This document shows, piece after piece, positions 10,453 through 18,869 of a DNA stretch of 64,000 bases. The notes under the pieces were generated by a model. It searched no databases. It was not told the origin of the DNA and saw nothing but the letters and a program-made list of their open reading frames with translations. Every line of letters starts with the position of its first letter. Position 1 is the first letter of the stretch. The stretch is from Arcobacter sp. CECT 8986 (lineage in GTDB: Bacteria > Campylobacterota > Campylobacteria > Campylobacterales > Arcobacteraceae). The translations under genes were made by a program, and so were the position numbers. The stretch is from NCBI RefSeq assembly GCF_004116725.1, contig NZ_PDKG01000010.1:18803-82802 (forward strand), written 5' to 3'.

Positions 10453-10509
10453 TTTTAATCATTGTTTTTTTCATCTTAAATTTATAAAATATAATAAAAA
10501 GATTTTATA

Positions 10510-10857
10510 ATGACAGATAAAAAATTTGAATCAGAGACTAATACCCTAAAAAAATTCTATGAATTTTACTGCAAAAATAACCATACAAATCAAAAACATA
10601 ATAGTATTAAATTAACATACAAAGATAAGATATATAATATTGAGTTATTACTATGCAAAGAGTGCATAAATAATATAAACTACTCTTTTGAAAGATTACA
10701 AGAGTGTAAACATGAAGTTAAGCCAAGATGTAGAAACTGTCCAGAAACTTGCTATGATAAAATACATTGGAAAAAAACTGCTAAGGTTATGAAATATAGT
10801 GCTATTAGATTAGGGTTATCTTCAATAAAACAGAAAGTAAAGAATATATTCAAGTAA
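10510..10857 (+). CDS. YgbA-like (nitrous oxide-stimulated promoter family) cysteine-rich protein
   Basis: A 115-residue soluble protein that fits the YgbA_NO family. It has an N-terminal ETNTLKKFYEFYCKNNH segment, a central CKECINN motif, and a C-terminal cysteine-rich region CKHEVKPRCRNCPETCY ahead of a basic tail. In E. coli ygbA is induced by nitric oxide and supports growth under nitrosative stress. The cysteine spacing suggests metal binding. No NsrR or NorR site was recognised upstream. It is followed by a 12-bp hairpin. Confidence 0.75.
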   Translation: MTDKKFESETNTLKKFYEFYCKNNHTNQKHNSIKLTYKDKIYNIELLLCKECINNINYSFERLQECKHEVKPRCRNCPETCYDKIHWKKTAKVMKYSAIRLGLSSIKQKVKNIFK

Positions 10858-10875
10858 AGTAAAACTTTACTTGAA
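10849..10875 (+). terminator. Hairpin at the 3' end of the ygbA-like gene
   Basis: A perfect 12-bp inverted repeat, TTCAAGTAAAGT (10849-10860) and ACTTTACTTGAA (10864-10875), with a 3-nt loop spans the stop codon. No U-tract follows on this strand, so termination is likely but not assured. Confidence 0.5.
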
Positions 10876-10925
10876 TAACTCAAAAATTAAGTGCTATAAA
10901 AATAAGTATTTTCTAATTATTCTTG

Positions 10926-11333
10926 TTATTTAATTTGAATAATTTTTTTGTGCTTTTCTTCTGCTAATTTTGGAACTACTATTTCTAATACTCCATCTTC
11001 ATAATTAGCATCAATATTTTCAATATCTGCATTTTCTGGTAAAGTAAAGCCTCTACTAAATTTACCAAATGATGTTTCAACTTTATAATAGTCTTCTTCT
11101 TTTATCTCTTCTTTTGTTTTTCTTTCACCTGAGATTGTTAAAACATCTTTATGAATATCAACTTTTATATTCTCTTTTTTTACACCTGGTAAATCAACAT
11201 CAATGTGATATGCAAATTCACCTTCTCTTGTATTTACCATAGGAACAAATCCACTTACACCTTCATTTGTTTTGTAGAATCGTTTTTCAAATTCAGCAAG
11301 ATCTTTAAATGGATCAAATTTTGTAAGTAACAT
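10926..11333 (-). CDS. Small heat shock protein, Hsp20 / alpha-crystallin family
   Basis: ATP-independent holdase chaperone of 135 residues. The alpha-crystallin domain runs from about residue 38 (AYHIDVDLPGV) to 125, with the family signature FSRGFTLPE near 92-100. It ends with a KKIIQIK tail containing the I-x-I-type motif. The ATG at 11333 is preferred over an in-frame ATG 45 nt upstream because AAAGGAGACG lies just before it. It has its own sigma70 promoter, and its -35 element is embedded in a perfect CIRCE operator, so HrcA repression and heat induction are expected. Confidence 0.92.
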   Translation of the reverse strand: MLLTKFDPFKDLAEFEKRFYKTNEGVSGFVPMVNTREGEFAYHIDVDLPGVKKENIKVDIHKDVLTISGERKTKEEIKEEDYYKVETSFGKFSRGFTLPENADIENIDANYEDGVLEIVVPKLAEEKHKKIIQIK

Positions 11334-11387
11334 AATCGTCTCCTTTAAATTAAAAATACTTGATGTAATTCCTATCAAGTTGGTGTA

Positions 11388-11416
11388 ATTATAACAAATA
11401 TTTTAGCACTTGTCAA
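11388..11416 (-). promoter_or_regulatory. Sigma70 promoter of hsp20
   Basis: On the minus strand a consensus TTGACA (11416-11411) and a consensus TATAAT (11393-11388) are separated by exactly 17 bp. Both hexamers match consensus at all six positions, so the promoter should be strong when not repressed. The -35 lies in the spacer of the proximal CIRCE element. Confidence 0.85.
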
Positions 11417-11429
11417 TACTAAGTGCTAA
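11403..11429. promoter_or_regulatory. CIRCE operator (HrcA site), proximal copy
   Basis: TTAGCACTT-N9-AAGTGCTAA, a perfect 9-bp inverted repeat with the 9-bp spacer of CIRCE. It differs from the classical TTAGCACTC-N9-GAGTGCTAA only at the innermost pair, which is changed symmetrically. Its position over the -35 of hsp20 means HrcA binding would directly block RNA polymerase. Confidence 0.88.
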
Positions 11430-11434
11430 AATAT

Positions 11435-11461
11435 TTAGCAGTTTTTATATATAAGTGCTAA
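11435..11461. promoter_or_regulatory. Second CIRCE-like operator, distal copy
   Basis: TTAGCAGTT-N9-AAGTGCTAA matches the proximal element in arm length and spacer, with one mismatch in the left arm. It lies 32 bp (centre to centre) upstream of the first CIRCE, about three helical turns. A shared 17-bp palindrome (11424-11440) bridges the two elements. It ends 2 bp before the stop codon of the small gene at 11464-11556. Confidence 0.6.
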
Positions 11462-11463
11462 TT

Positions 11464-11556
11464 TTAACTAGCTATTGCTATAAAAGTTGTACTTATAGTT
11501 ATGAAATATATAGCTAAAACTATTATATAATCTTTTTTATTTGTATTAATTTTCAT
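11464..11556 (-). CDS. 30-residue single-pass membrane peptide (unannotated small gene)
   Basis: A short reading frame that starts with ATG at 11556 and ends with TAA at 11464. The protein begins MKINTNKKDY and continues as a hydrophobic helix rich in Ile, Ala and Thr to a C-terminal AS. A strong Shine-Dalgarno, AGAAGGAGAA, lies 7 nt before the ATG. The charged N-terminus followed by one hydrophobic segment is typical of bacterial small membrane proteins. It lies between the typA terminator and the hsp20 operators on the same strand. No homologue is recognised. The strong start signal is the main support. Confidence 0.55.
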   Translation of the reverse strand: MKINTNKKDYIIVLAIYFITISTTFIAIAS

Positions 11557-11570
11557 TTTTTTCTCCTTCT

Positions 11571-11594
11571 TATAGGAGAAAAAAATCTCCTATA
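11571..11594 (-). promoter_or_regulatory. Hairpin just upstream of the small membrane peptide's ribosome-binding site
   Basis: A perfect 9-bp inverted repeat, TATAGGAGA and TCTCCTATA, with a 6-nt loop. On the minus-strand mRNA the 3' arm (UCUCCU) can pair either with its own 5' arm or with the AGGAGA of the adjacent Shine-Dalgarno. An on/off switch is therefore possible, but this is inferred from complementarity only. Confidence 0.4.
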
Positions 11595-11660
11595 TTAATA
11601 TTTTAAATTTATCCTAAGACAATCAGTCATATGTGTTCTTTCCCATTTTTTAGATATAAA

Positions 11661-11694
11661 AAAAGGGAAAGAGCTAAAAAACTCTTTCCCTTTT
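11661..11694 (-). terminator. Intrinsic terminator of typA
   Basis: A perfect 13-bp stem (AAAAGGGAAAGAG with CTCTTTCCCTTTT) and an 8-nt loop, followed on the minus strand by a U-rich tract. It begins 20 nt past the typA stop codon. The symmetrical A/T flanks could let it work in both directions. Confidence 0.9.
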
Positions 11695-11713
11695 AAATAG
11701 ATTTTTCTATTTA

Positions 11714-13528
11714 CTAAGCGTATTTAGTCTTTTTAGCTGTTCTTTTTCTTGCTGTTGGATCAAGCTCTCTTTTTCTAACCCTAATAGAAATAGGAGTTAC
11801 TTCAACAAGCTCATCATCTTCAATCCACTCTAATGCATTTTCTAATGACATCTTTCTTGGTGGTACAAGTTTAATTGCTTCATCTGCACCAGAAGATCTA
11901 ACGTTTGATTGTTGTTTCCCTTTAATAGGGTTAACATCTAAATCATTAGATTTTGCATGCTCACCAATTACCATACCAATGTAAACTTTGTCTTGAGGTT
12001 TGATAAACATACTACCTCTATCTTGTAAATTGAATAGAGAATAACCTAATGCTTCACCATTTTCCATAGAAACTAGTGCACCATATTTTCTACTTTCAAC
12101 TACACCTGAGTGTGGTCTAAACTCTAAGAATGAGTGGTTAAGTACACCCTCACCTTTTGTTTCAGTTAAGAACTCAGTTCTAATACCAATTAAACCTCTT
12201 GCAGGAATTTCAAATTCTAATCTTGTAGAACCTTCACCCATTGGTACCATATTTGTCATATTTGCTTTTCTTTTTCCAAGCTTTTCAATAATTGCACCAG
12301 AATACTCATCAGGTGTATCAATTACTAAGTGCTCAAATGGCTCAAGTTTTACACCATTTTCTTCTTTAATAATTACTTCTGGTCTTCCAATTGAGAATTC
12401 AAAACCTTCTCTTCTCATATTTTCAGCAAGAATAGTAATTTGAAGTTCACCTCTTCCGTTTACTTTAAACTTACCTTCACCAATTTGCTCATAATTCATA
12501 GCAATATTAGTGTTCATTTCAGCTTTTAATCTTTCATCAATTTTATTTGAAGTTACAAATTTACCTTCAGTACCTGCTAATGGTGAATCATTTACTGCAA
12601 ATGTAACTGAAAGTGTTGGCTCTTCAATGTGCATAGGGTCAAGTGGCATTGGGTTATTTAAATCACATAAACTATCACCAACATCAATTGCTTCAAACCC
12701 TGCAACAGCACAGATATCACCAGATTCTACTGTTTTAACTTCGATTCTTTCAAGTCCTTTAAAACCAATAAGTTTTGTAACTCTACCTTTAATTTTTTCA
12801 CCATTTGCTTTACAAAGCATAACAGTTTCACCTTGAGAGATAGTTCCATTAAAAATTCTTGCAATACCAATTTTTCCAATAAAGTTATCATAATCTAAAG
12901 TAAATACTTGAAGTTGTAAACCATTTTCATCAGTTCCATTTGGTTTTGGAACCTCTTTTAATATTGTTTCTAATAAAGGTTTTACATCTTTCTTTTCGTC
13001 TTCTAAATCTAAAATCGCATATCCATCTTTTGCTGCTGCATAAACTACTGGGAATTCTAGTTGTTCTTCAGTTGCATCCATTTGTGCAAAAAGGTCAAAT
13101 ACTTCATCAACAACTCTATCTGGATCTCCAGCAGGTTTGTCAATTTTATTTACAACTACAATTGGTCTATGACCTAATGATAATGCTTTTTTTACAACGA
13201 ATTTAGTTTGAGGCATAACACCTTCTTGTGCATCCACAAGAAGTAAAACAGAATCAACCATTTTTAAAACCCTCTCAACTTCACCACCGAAATCGGCGTG
13301 ACCTGGAGTGTCAATGATATTAATTCTTACACCTTCATAATCAATTGCAGTGTTTTTTGAAAGAATAGTAATTCCTCTTTCTTTTTCAATATCATTACTA
13401 TCCATAACTCTTTCATCAACTGCTTGATGAGCAGAAAAAGTTCCTGATTGTTTTAGTAATTCATCTACTAATGTTGTTTTACCGTGGTCAACGTGTGCGA
13501 TTACGGCAATATTTCTAATATCTCTCAT
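11714..13528 (-). CDS. typA: Ribosome-associated translational GTPase TypA/BipA
   Basis: Translation-factor-family GTPase of 604 residues, the usual length. It binds 70S ribosomes and aids large-subunit assembly and stress or low-temperature growth. GTPase motifs are G1 AHVDHGKTT (about 10-18), ERGITI, G3 [11 protein letters not shown] (about 72-82) and G4 NKIDKP (about 126-131). EF-G-like domains and the BipA-specific C-terminal region ([13 protein letters not shown], then the RKREL basic end) are intact. It is transcribed away from the operon at 13695 and is followed by a strong terminator. Confidence 0.96.
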   Translation of the reverse strand: MRDIRNIAVIAHVDHGKTTLVDELLKQSGTFSAHQAVDERVMDSNDIEKERGITILSKNTAIDYEGVRINIIDTPGHADFGGEVERVLKMVDSVLLLVDAQEGVMPQTKFVVKKALSLGHRPIVVVNKIDKPAGDPDRVVDEVFDLFAQMDATEEQLEFPVVYAAAKDGYAILDLEDEKKDVKPLLETILKEVPKPNGTDENGLQLQVFTLDYDNFIGKIGIARIFNGTISQGETVMLCKANGEKIKGRVTKLIGFKGLERIEVKTVESGDICAVAGFEAIDVGDSLCDLNNPMPLDPMHIEEPTLSVTFAVNDSPLAGTEGKFVTSNKIDERLKAEMNTNIAMNYEQIGEGKFKVNGRGELQITILAENMRREGFEFSIGRPEVIIKEENGVKLEPFEHLVIDTPDEYSGAIIEKLGKRKANMTNMVPMGEGSTRLEFEIPARGLIGIRTEFLTETKGEGVLNHSFLEFRPHSGVVESRKYGALVSMENGEALGYSLFNLQDRGSMFIKPQDKVYIGMVIGEHAKSNDLDVNPIKGKQQSNVRSSGADEAIKLVPPRKMSLENALEWIEDDELVEVTPISIRVRKRELDPTARKRTAKKTKYA

Positions 13529-13628
13529 TTACTCTCTTTAAAGTTAAATTTTCGCGATTATACTAAAAACTAACTTAAAGTGTGTGTAATTCTTGAAACT
13601 AACCTTAAAAAAGAAATATGAATTTTTC

Positions 13629-13671
13629 TTCATATTTAATTCATAAGTAATTCATACTAACTAGTTACATT
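13629..13671 (+). promoter_or_regulatory. Triple TTCAT direct repeat and -10 element of the 13695-19585 operon
   Basis: Three identical TTCAT pentamers at 13629, 13640 and 13651 are each 11 bp apart. A -10-like TACATT (13666-13671) follows the last one after 10 nt. No good -35 hexamer is present, as expected when an OmpR/PhoB-type activator replaces it. Upstream, ATGAA at 13619 forms an inverted partner, as also seen before eptA. This is the richest copy of the motif in the window. Confidence 0.65.
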
Positions 13672-13694
13672 TTCAAAAAATAAAAGGATTTTAT

Positions 13695-14777
13695 TTGTTG
13701 AAATTATCTTTAAAAGCCCTAAAAGCCAATAAGTTAAAGACTTCATTAATTATATTAAGTCTTGTTTTTTCTATTACTTCAATATTTTTAATAACTTCAA
13801 TATCAAATGGTGTTATATCAATGTACTCATCTATGTTAAAAAGTGATGGAGATATTATTATCACACAAAAAAATATTTCAGATACATTTTTTTCTAATGT
13901 AGATATTAAATTAATTGATAAATTAAAACAACAAGAAGGAGTAAAAAAAGCATCTGCTTTAATAGTTGGAGCCTCTATTGTAGAAGATTTACCAATTGTT
14001 GCTGTTTATGGTGTTACAAAAAATAGATTTAATAATTATGATTTAAAAGAAGGAGAGTATCCAAAACTTGGAGAAGTTTTAGTTGGTAAATCTATATTTG
14101 AATCACTTAAAAATAAAAAAGAAGTATTAATTTCAAATAACAAATTTAAAATCGCAGGTGTTTTTCAAAGCAAAATTGGTTTTGAAAATGGAGGAGTTGT
14201 ACTAAATATTCAAGATGCAAGTAATATTTTTAATAAAAGTGCATCAATGATAATGTTAAATTGCAAAATAGATACTAATATAGATGAATTAGTAAAAAAA
14301 ATAAATAAAATAGATACAAACATTCAAGCTAAATCTACTACTAACTTTGTAGATAACTATAATCAATTTAAAATAATCAAAACTTCATCAAATGTAATAT
14401 CTTTTATCTCATTTTGTATGGGATTATTAACTATTGCATCAATTTTAAGTATCACAATAAATCAAAGAAAAACAGAGTTTGGGATTAAAAGAGCAATTGG
14501 TATTTCTATGAAAAAAATACTTCTTCAAATTATGAGTGAGAGTATTATATTAGCAATTGTTAGTTTTATTATCTCTATTTGTATTTCAAATATTATTCTA
14601 TTTTTAATCAAAAATATCTCTTACTTACATGGATATGTAAATGGAGAGATATCTTTTGATATTGCAATATTTATATTTATAACTTCTCTTTTAATAGCCC
14701 TACTTGGCTCTATTATTCCAGCACTTAATGCATCAAAAATAGATCCTATTATTTTAATACAAGGAAATAAAATATGA
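13695..14777 (+). CDS. FtsX/LolC-like ABC transporter permease
   Basis: A 360-residue permease of the MacB/LolC/FtsX class. It has one N-terminal membrane helix (about 17-37), an extracytoplasmic MacB-type domain (about 40-230), and three C-terminal helices (about 235-345) ending in IIPALNASKIDPI, the typical end of FtsX permeases. The start codon is TTG at 13695 or 13698; TAAAAGG lies 7-10 nt upstream. Its stop overlaps the ATPase start by 4 nt (ATGA). Lipoprotein release or export of a periplasmic substrate is likely from the family; the actual substrate is unknown. Confidence 0.85.
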   Translation: MLKLSLKALKANKLKTSLIILSLVFSITSIFLITSISNGVISMYSSMLKSDGDIIITQKNISDTFFSNVDIKLIDKLKQQEGVKKASALIVGASIVEDLPIVAVYGVTKNRFNNYDLKEGEYPKLGEVLVGKSIFESLKNKKEVLISNNKFKIAGVFQSKIGFENGGVVLNIQDASNIFNKSASMIMLNCKIDTNIDELVKKINKIDTNIQAKSTTNFVDNYNQFKIIKTSSNVISFISFCMGLLTIASILSITINQRKTEFGIKRAIGISMKKILLQIMSESIILAIVSFIISICISNIILFLIKNISYLHGYVNGEISFDIAIFIFITSLLIALLGSIIPALNASKIDPIILIQGNKI

Positions 14778-15394
14778 TTAGTATAAAAAATGTTTCACAC
14801 AAATATGAAAAAGACTTTGTATTAGAAGATATAAATCTTGAGATAAAAAAAGGCTCTTTTATAACTTTAACAGGAGAGAGTGGAAGCGGTAAAACTACAC
14901 TTTTATCTATTCTATCAACACTTTTAAAACCTACAAGTGGAGAGCTTTATTTTGAAGGTATAAATTATAAAGATATTAAGAATATAGATGAATTTAGACA
15001 AAAAAATATTGGATTTATTTTTCAATTTCACTACTTAATTAATTATTTAACAGTTAAAGAAAATATTCAATTAGCAAATGAAAAAGCAAGTGAAACAAAA
15101 ATAAGAGAAGTATTAAGACAGTTAAATATTGAAGATTTAATTGATTGCTATGCAAATGAGATTTCAGGAGGACAAAGACAAAGAGTTGCTATTGCAAGAG
15201 CTTTAATTAATAATCCAAAAATAATTTTTGCAGACGAACCAACAGGAAACTTAGATTCTCAAAATTCAATAAATGTTTTTAATATATTTCAAGAACTTAT
15301 CAAACAAGGTGTAACTCTTGTAGTTGCAACACATGATAAAAATTTAGCAAGTTTATCAGATATAAACATTGAGGTAAAAGATGGACAACTTTAA
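14774..15394 (+). CDS. LolD/MacB-type ABC transporter ATP-binding protein
   Basis: ATPase of 206 residues that pairs with the preceding permease. Walker A GESGSGKTT (about 34-42), Q-loop GFIFQFHYL (about 82-90), signature SGGQRQR (about 131-137), Walker B IIFADEP (about 152-158) with the D-loop GNLD, and the switch histidine in ATHDK (about 188-192) are all present, so it should be active. It overlaps both neighbours by 4 and 14 nt, which implies coupled translation. Confidence 0.93.
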   Translation: MISIKNVSHKYEKDFVLEDINLEIKKGSFITLTGESGSGKTTLLSILSTLLKPTSGELYFEGINYKDIKNIDEFRQKNIGFIFQFHYLINYLTVKENIQLANEKASETKIREVLRQLNIEDLIDCYANEISGGQRQRVAIARALINNPKIIFADEPTGNLDSQNSINVFNIFQELIKQGVTLVVATHDKNLASLSDINIEVKDGQL

Positions 15395-16943
15395 TTTATT
15401 TATAGAAAAACAGTTTAAGATTTCAGCTGTATTTCTATTCTTAGGACTTTTTTTTGGTATTTTATACTCTATTAATTTACTTGGATACTTTGTTGATTCT
15501 ACTACATTAAATCCTGTAAATATAAGAGCAATTCATATTTCACTTATGCTTTATGGATTTGTTCCTTTGATGCTATCTTATTTACCATTTTTATTAATAA
15601 ATAAAGAAGTAGGAAATAGTAAAGAAGGACTATTTTATCTAAACTTATATACTATTTTTTGGTATATATTTTTAATTTTTATGGTTAATACTTTACTATT
15701 TGGAAATACAAGAGGATTAGCTTTTTATGATTTTGCATATGAATTAAATTTTATTTTAGCTTTTGCAGGATTATTTTATATTATTGCTTTATATAAATTT
15801 ATAAAACTATATAAAGTAAAACCAACTTGGGTAAAAGTATCTTTATATATAGTTATATCAGCGCCTTTTGCACTACTTATTTTAATGAATCCAACAATAG
15901 GACAAGTTGAAAGTACTGTTTCTGGTCCACATGGAGATAACACTTTAGGAATGAGCTTTGCTTTAATTCCAATTTACTATTTAATAATTAAATTTTTAAG
16001 TAAAAATGATTTCAAATCAAGATGGAATATTTTTTGGATTATACCTCTTGTATTTTATATATTATCTGTTTTGCATAGAAGCTTCATTGGGCATTTAACT
16101 TATAATCAAGAGTGGTTTTTTCAATATCTTACACTATTTTATATTCCTTTACTTTATAGATGGTACAAAGATGCAGATATTGAAAAATACTCAAAACTTG
16201 CACTTTTAATATCAATTGCTGCATTTTTATTTGTAGATATTGAAGGGAATATTCTATTTATTCCTGAACTTAGATGGGTTTTTCATAGAAATGACTTAGT
16301 TATAGCACATGCTCACGTAGCTATGGGAATTGGTGTATTTTTTATGGTAATTTCAATGTTTGTTTCATATATAAAACAGCTTCAAAAACTACATTTTTAT
16401 ATTCTTTATTTAGCAGGTTTAGTAGGAATTTTTACAGTTTTAACACTAAGTGGATTTGCACAAGCTTCTATGTTAGATGCTTCAACTTATACATTATGGG
16501 AGTTTAGAACATTTTTTGGAGTTGTTACATTTTTATCAATAATTGCATTTATTCAAATAAGAACAAAATATTCTTTATTAGAAAAATATAATATTTTTGG
16601 TGTTTTAAGTGATGGATTGGGTGGAATCTTTTTGATTTTATTATCTAGTTATTTATATCCACTTTTTGGGTTTAGTTTTCAAGGTAAATATGAATATGTG
16701 GTTTTTGCTTTTGTAAGTATAACAGGAGTAATTCATTTTCTAGCTTTTAAATATAAAGAGTATGAAAATATTCTTACAAAACTTACTGTTTTTATTAGAG
16801 TATTTGTAAGTTCAATATTTTTCTCTTTATATTTAGCAAAATCTCTTCATATAGTTGCACTATTAATATCTTTATTTGATATTTCAATGGTTGTTTTTTA
16901 TCTAGTTTATATTTATAAAAAGGAGCAATTATGCAAAAACTAA
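15381..16943 (+). CDS. Heme-copper oxidase subunit I-like integral membrane protein
   Basis: A 520-residue protein with about 12-14 membrane helices. Several segments resemble CcoN/NOR-type subunit I. RAIHISLMLYGF (about 49-60) carries the expected low-spin heme histidine. SGPHGDNTLGM (about 182-192) corresponds to the helix holding one CuB histidine. DIEGNILF plus AHAHVAMG (about 308-315) carry the two heme-ligand histidines of helix X. The adjacent His-His pair for CuB is not conserved; only LHRS and GHL occur in that region. No CcoO/CcoP or NorC partner is nearby. It could be a divergent oxidase or reductase, a heme-only quinone protein, or a sensor. It overlaps its neighbours by 14 and 13 nt. 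Confidence 0.6.
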   Translation: MDNFNLFIEKQFKISAVFLFLGLFFGILYSINLLGYFVDSTTLNPVNIRAIHISLMLYGFVPLMLSYLPFLLINKEVGNSKEGLFYLNLYTIFWYIFLIFMVNTLLFGNTRGLAFYDFAYELNFILAFAGLFYIIALYKFIKLYKVKPTWVKVSLYIVISAPFALLILMNPTIGQVESTVSGPHGDNTLGMSFALIPIYYLIIKFLSKNDFKSRWNIFWIIPLVFYILSVLHRSFIGHLTYNQEWFFQYLTLFYIPLLYRWYKDADIEKYSKLALLISIAAFLFVDIEGNILFIPELRWVFHRNDLVIAHAHVAMGIGVFFMVISMFVSYIKQLQKLHFYILYLAGLVGIFTVLTLSGFAQASMLDASTYTLWEFRTFFGVVTFLSIIAFIQIRTKYSLLEKYNIFGVLSDGLGGIFLILLSSYLYPLFGFSFQGKYEYVVFAFVSITGVIHFLAFKYKEYENILTKLTVFIRVFVSSIFFSLYLAKSLHIVALLISLFDISMVVFYLVYIYKKEQLCKN

Positions 16944-17899
16944 CATTAATTTTTTTCATAGCTTTTGAACTATGTTATTACTTATTAATAGCACAAACAG
17001 GAATTGTAGAACACTACTCTTCTAATATATTTGCAATAGCTTTTTTACCAATTGGTGGTATTATTGGTTCTATTTTAAGTTTTGCTATTAAAGTTTCTGA
17101 AAAGAAGAAAATTATTGGTTTTCTAATAATTCAGTTAATTGTTAGTTTGTTTTATCCAAATATAAACTCTTTTTTACTTTTTATATTAGGAATAAGTGTT
17201 GGTGCTTTAGCTCCTTTATTAATAAATGAATTAAAAAAAGCATCAAATATCCAACTTGGATTTGCTTTAGCAATATCTTATGCACTTGGAACTTTTATGT
17301 TTACATATGATGCAAGTAAAAGAACAAGTATCGCTATTTTATTTACTATCATTACTCTAATCTCATCATTTTTTCTTGATATGAAAAAACATAAAGATTT
17401 GACTAAAAATAGTTCAAATTTCCCTCTTTATGTGATGGTATTATGGATATTTTTAGATTCATGTCTATTTGAAACACTATCAAGAGATATGGATATTTCT
17501 ATTTGGAGAGATGGTTTTAGTTTAGAAATAGCAACATTTCATATTATTGGTGTTGTATGCGCATTCTATTTTAAAATAGAAAAAGTTCAAAAAGAGCTAC
17601 TGATTATAACTTTATTTGCACTTTCATATCTATTCTATTTTTTACAAGAACCATTGATTTTATCAATAGTTTACCCTTTTGTTATATCTTTTTACAATGT
17701 AGTGATTCTTCAAACAATCGTAAAAAAAGATATAAAAACATTAGGTATTTATATGGTATTTATTGGTTGGGCTGCATCTGGAGCTGGATTATTTGTAGCT
17801 TTAGAAAACCTAATTTTATATGTACCATTAATGTTTTTCATTTCACTAATAAAAATTTTAATTACACAAATTCAAAACAAGGAGATTGCATATGTATAG
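16931..17899 (+). CDS. MFS-like integral membrane protein of unknown function
   Basis: A 322-residue, strongly hydrophobic protein with about ten predicted helices. A short cytoplasmic-looking loop KVSEKKK and a LDMKKHKDLTK linker divide it roughly in the pattern of a shortened MFS transporter. I do not recognise a family signature or catalytic motif. GGAGCAATT gives a good ribosome-binding site, and the start lies within the end of the oxidase-like gene. Its position between a heme-copper-like protein and a YceI lipocalin suggests a role in the same membrane process. A dedicated assembly or transport partner is one possibility. Confidence 0.5.
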   Translation: MQKLTLIFFIAFELCYYLLIAQTGIVEHYSSNIFAIAFLPIGGIIGSILSFAIKVSEKKKIIGFLIIQLIVSLFYPNINSFLLFILGISVGALAPLLINELKKASNIQLGFALAISYALGTFMFTYDASKRTSIAILFTIITLISSFFLDMKKHKDLTKNSSNFPLYVMVLWIFLDSCLFETLSRDMDISIWRDGFSLEIATFHIIGVVCAFYFKIEKVQKELLIITLFALSYLFYFLQEPLILSIVYPFVISFYNVVILQTIVKKDIKTLGIYMVFIGWAASGAGLFVALENLILYVPLMFFISLIKILITQIQNKEIAYV

Positions 17900-18416
17900 A
17901 TTATTAATGTTAGCGTTTTTTGCAATTGCATTAAATGCCCAAAATTTAGATTTTTCTGATGGAAAAATTTTAGCACATACTGAAGTTTTTGGAGATAGTA
18001 ATATCAACCCATTTTCTCAAAATATAAGCTCACATCTTAGAATGGATGATAAAATTGATACTATAAAAGGAGAAGTTGAACTAAATACTATTACTTTACA
18101 TAGTGAAAATAGTGATAGAGATGAACATATGTATGAAGTTTTACATACAAAAAACTTTCCTAAAATAAATTATTTGATTTCTGAAGTTAGAAAAGTTGAT
18201 GATGGTTATGAAATAAATGGTATTTTAACACTAAATGGCATAAAAAAAATAGTATCATCAAAAGCTACAATAATTGATGAAAATAATCATATTATTTTTG
18301 ATGGAAAATTTAGCATCAATTTAACTTCATTTAATTTAGAACCACCAACAATGTTCTTTTTAACGGTTAGAGATCAAATAGATATAACTTACCATTTAGA
18401 TTATATAAAAGGATAA
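17892..18416 (+). CDS. YceI-like periplasmic lipid-binding protein
   Basis: A 174-residue exported protein of the YceI beta-barrel family, whose members bind polyisoprenoids or amides in a hydrophobic pocket. A signal peptide (YRLLMLAFFAIALNA) ends near residue 17. Family features are the EVELNTITLHSENSDRDEHM segment (read in two parts: the E-x-N-x-I core and SDRDEHM) and a GILTLNGIKK turn. ATG at 17892 is preferred over TTG at 17886 because the AAGGAG sequence is then 7 nt away. It overlaps the preceding stop by 8 nt. A second YceI protein is encoded at 38859. Confidence 0.75.
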   Translation: MYRLLMLAFFAIALNAQNLDFSDGKILAHTEVFGDSNINPFSQNISSHLRMDDKIDTIKGEVELNTITLHSENSDRDEHMYEVLHTKNFPKINYLISEVRKVDDGYEINGILTLNGIKKIVSSKATIIDENNHIIFDGKFSINLTSFNLEPPTMFFLTVRDQIDITYHLDYIKG

Positions 18417-18419
18417 GTT

Positions 18420-18869
18420 TTGAAAAAAATACTTTTACTTATCTGCTTAGTTTTTTTTGCTAATGCAAAAGAGTTTCATATTGGAGATAATATAGGAAGT
18501 TTCTCTTTACTTGACCAATTTGATACAAAACATACTATAAACAAAGATGTAAAAACAATTCTTGTTTCATTTGAAAAACAAACAAGTAAAGATATAAATG
18601 AGTTTTTAAACTCAAAAAGCCCTACTTTTTTAAAAGAGCATAATGCTGTTTTTATAGCCAATATTTCAGGTATGCCATCAATTATTACAAAACTTTTTGC
18701 ACTACCTAAAATGAGAGATTACAAACATAAAATTTTATTAATTTATGACGAAGCAGATACAAGATTTAAAAGTGCTGAAGAAAAATCAACTCTATATAGG
18801 TTAGAAGATGGTGTAATAAAACAAATTGAGTTTATTACGAAAGATGATTTAGAAAAAGTTTTTAAATGA
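18420..18869 (+). CDS. Exported thioredoxin-fold protein without redox cysteines
   Basis: A 149-residue protein with a cleavable signal peptide (KKILLLICLVFFANA). The mature part starts HIGDNIGSFSLLDQFD, which resembles the N-terminus of peroxiredoxin/SCO/YtfJ thioredoxin folds. It has KTILVSF at the expected first strand and LIYDEAD later. The mature sequence contains no cysteine, so it cannot be a normal thiol oxidoreductase; a binding or structural role is more likely. It starts with TTG (18420), 3 nt after the YceI stop, and its stop overlaps the next ATG by 4 nt. Confidence 0.55.
   Translation: MKKILLLICLVFFANAKEFHIGDNIGSFSLLDQFDTKHTINKDVKTILVSFEKQTSKDINEFLNSKSPTFLKEHNAVFIANISGMPSIITKLFALPKMRDYKHKILLIYDEADTRFKSAEEKSTLYRLEDGVIKQIEFITKDDLEKVFK

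Noticed and set aside
10470..10495. TTCAT/TTTAT box before the YgbA-like gene
   Set aside because: The repeats have 11-bp spacing but the TATAAT follows after only 4 nt; treated as chance in AT-rich sequence.
12940..13206. Leucine-rich frame opposite typA
   Set aside because: Antisense shadow of a highly conserved gene; no ribosome-binding site.
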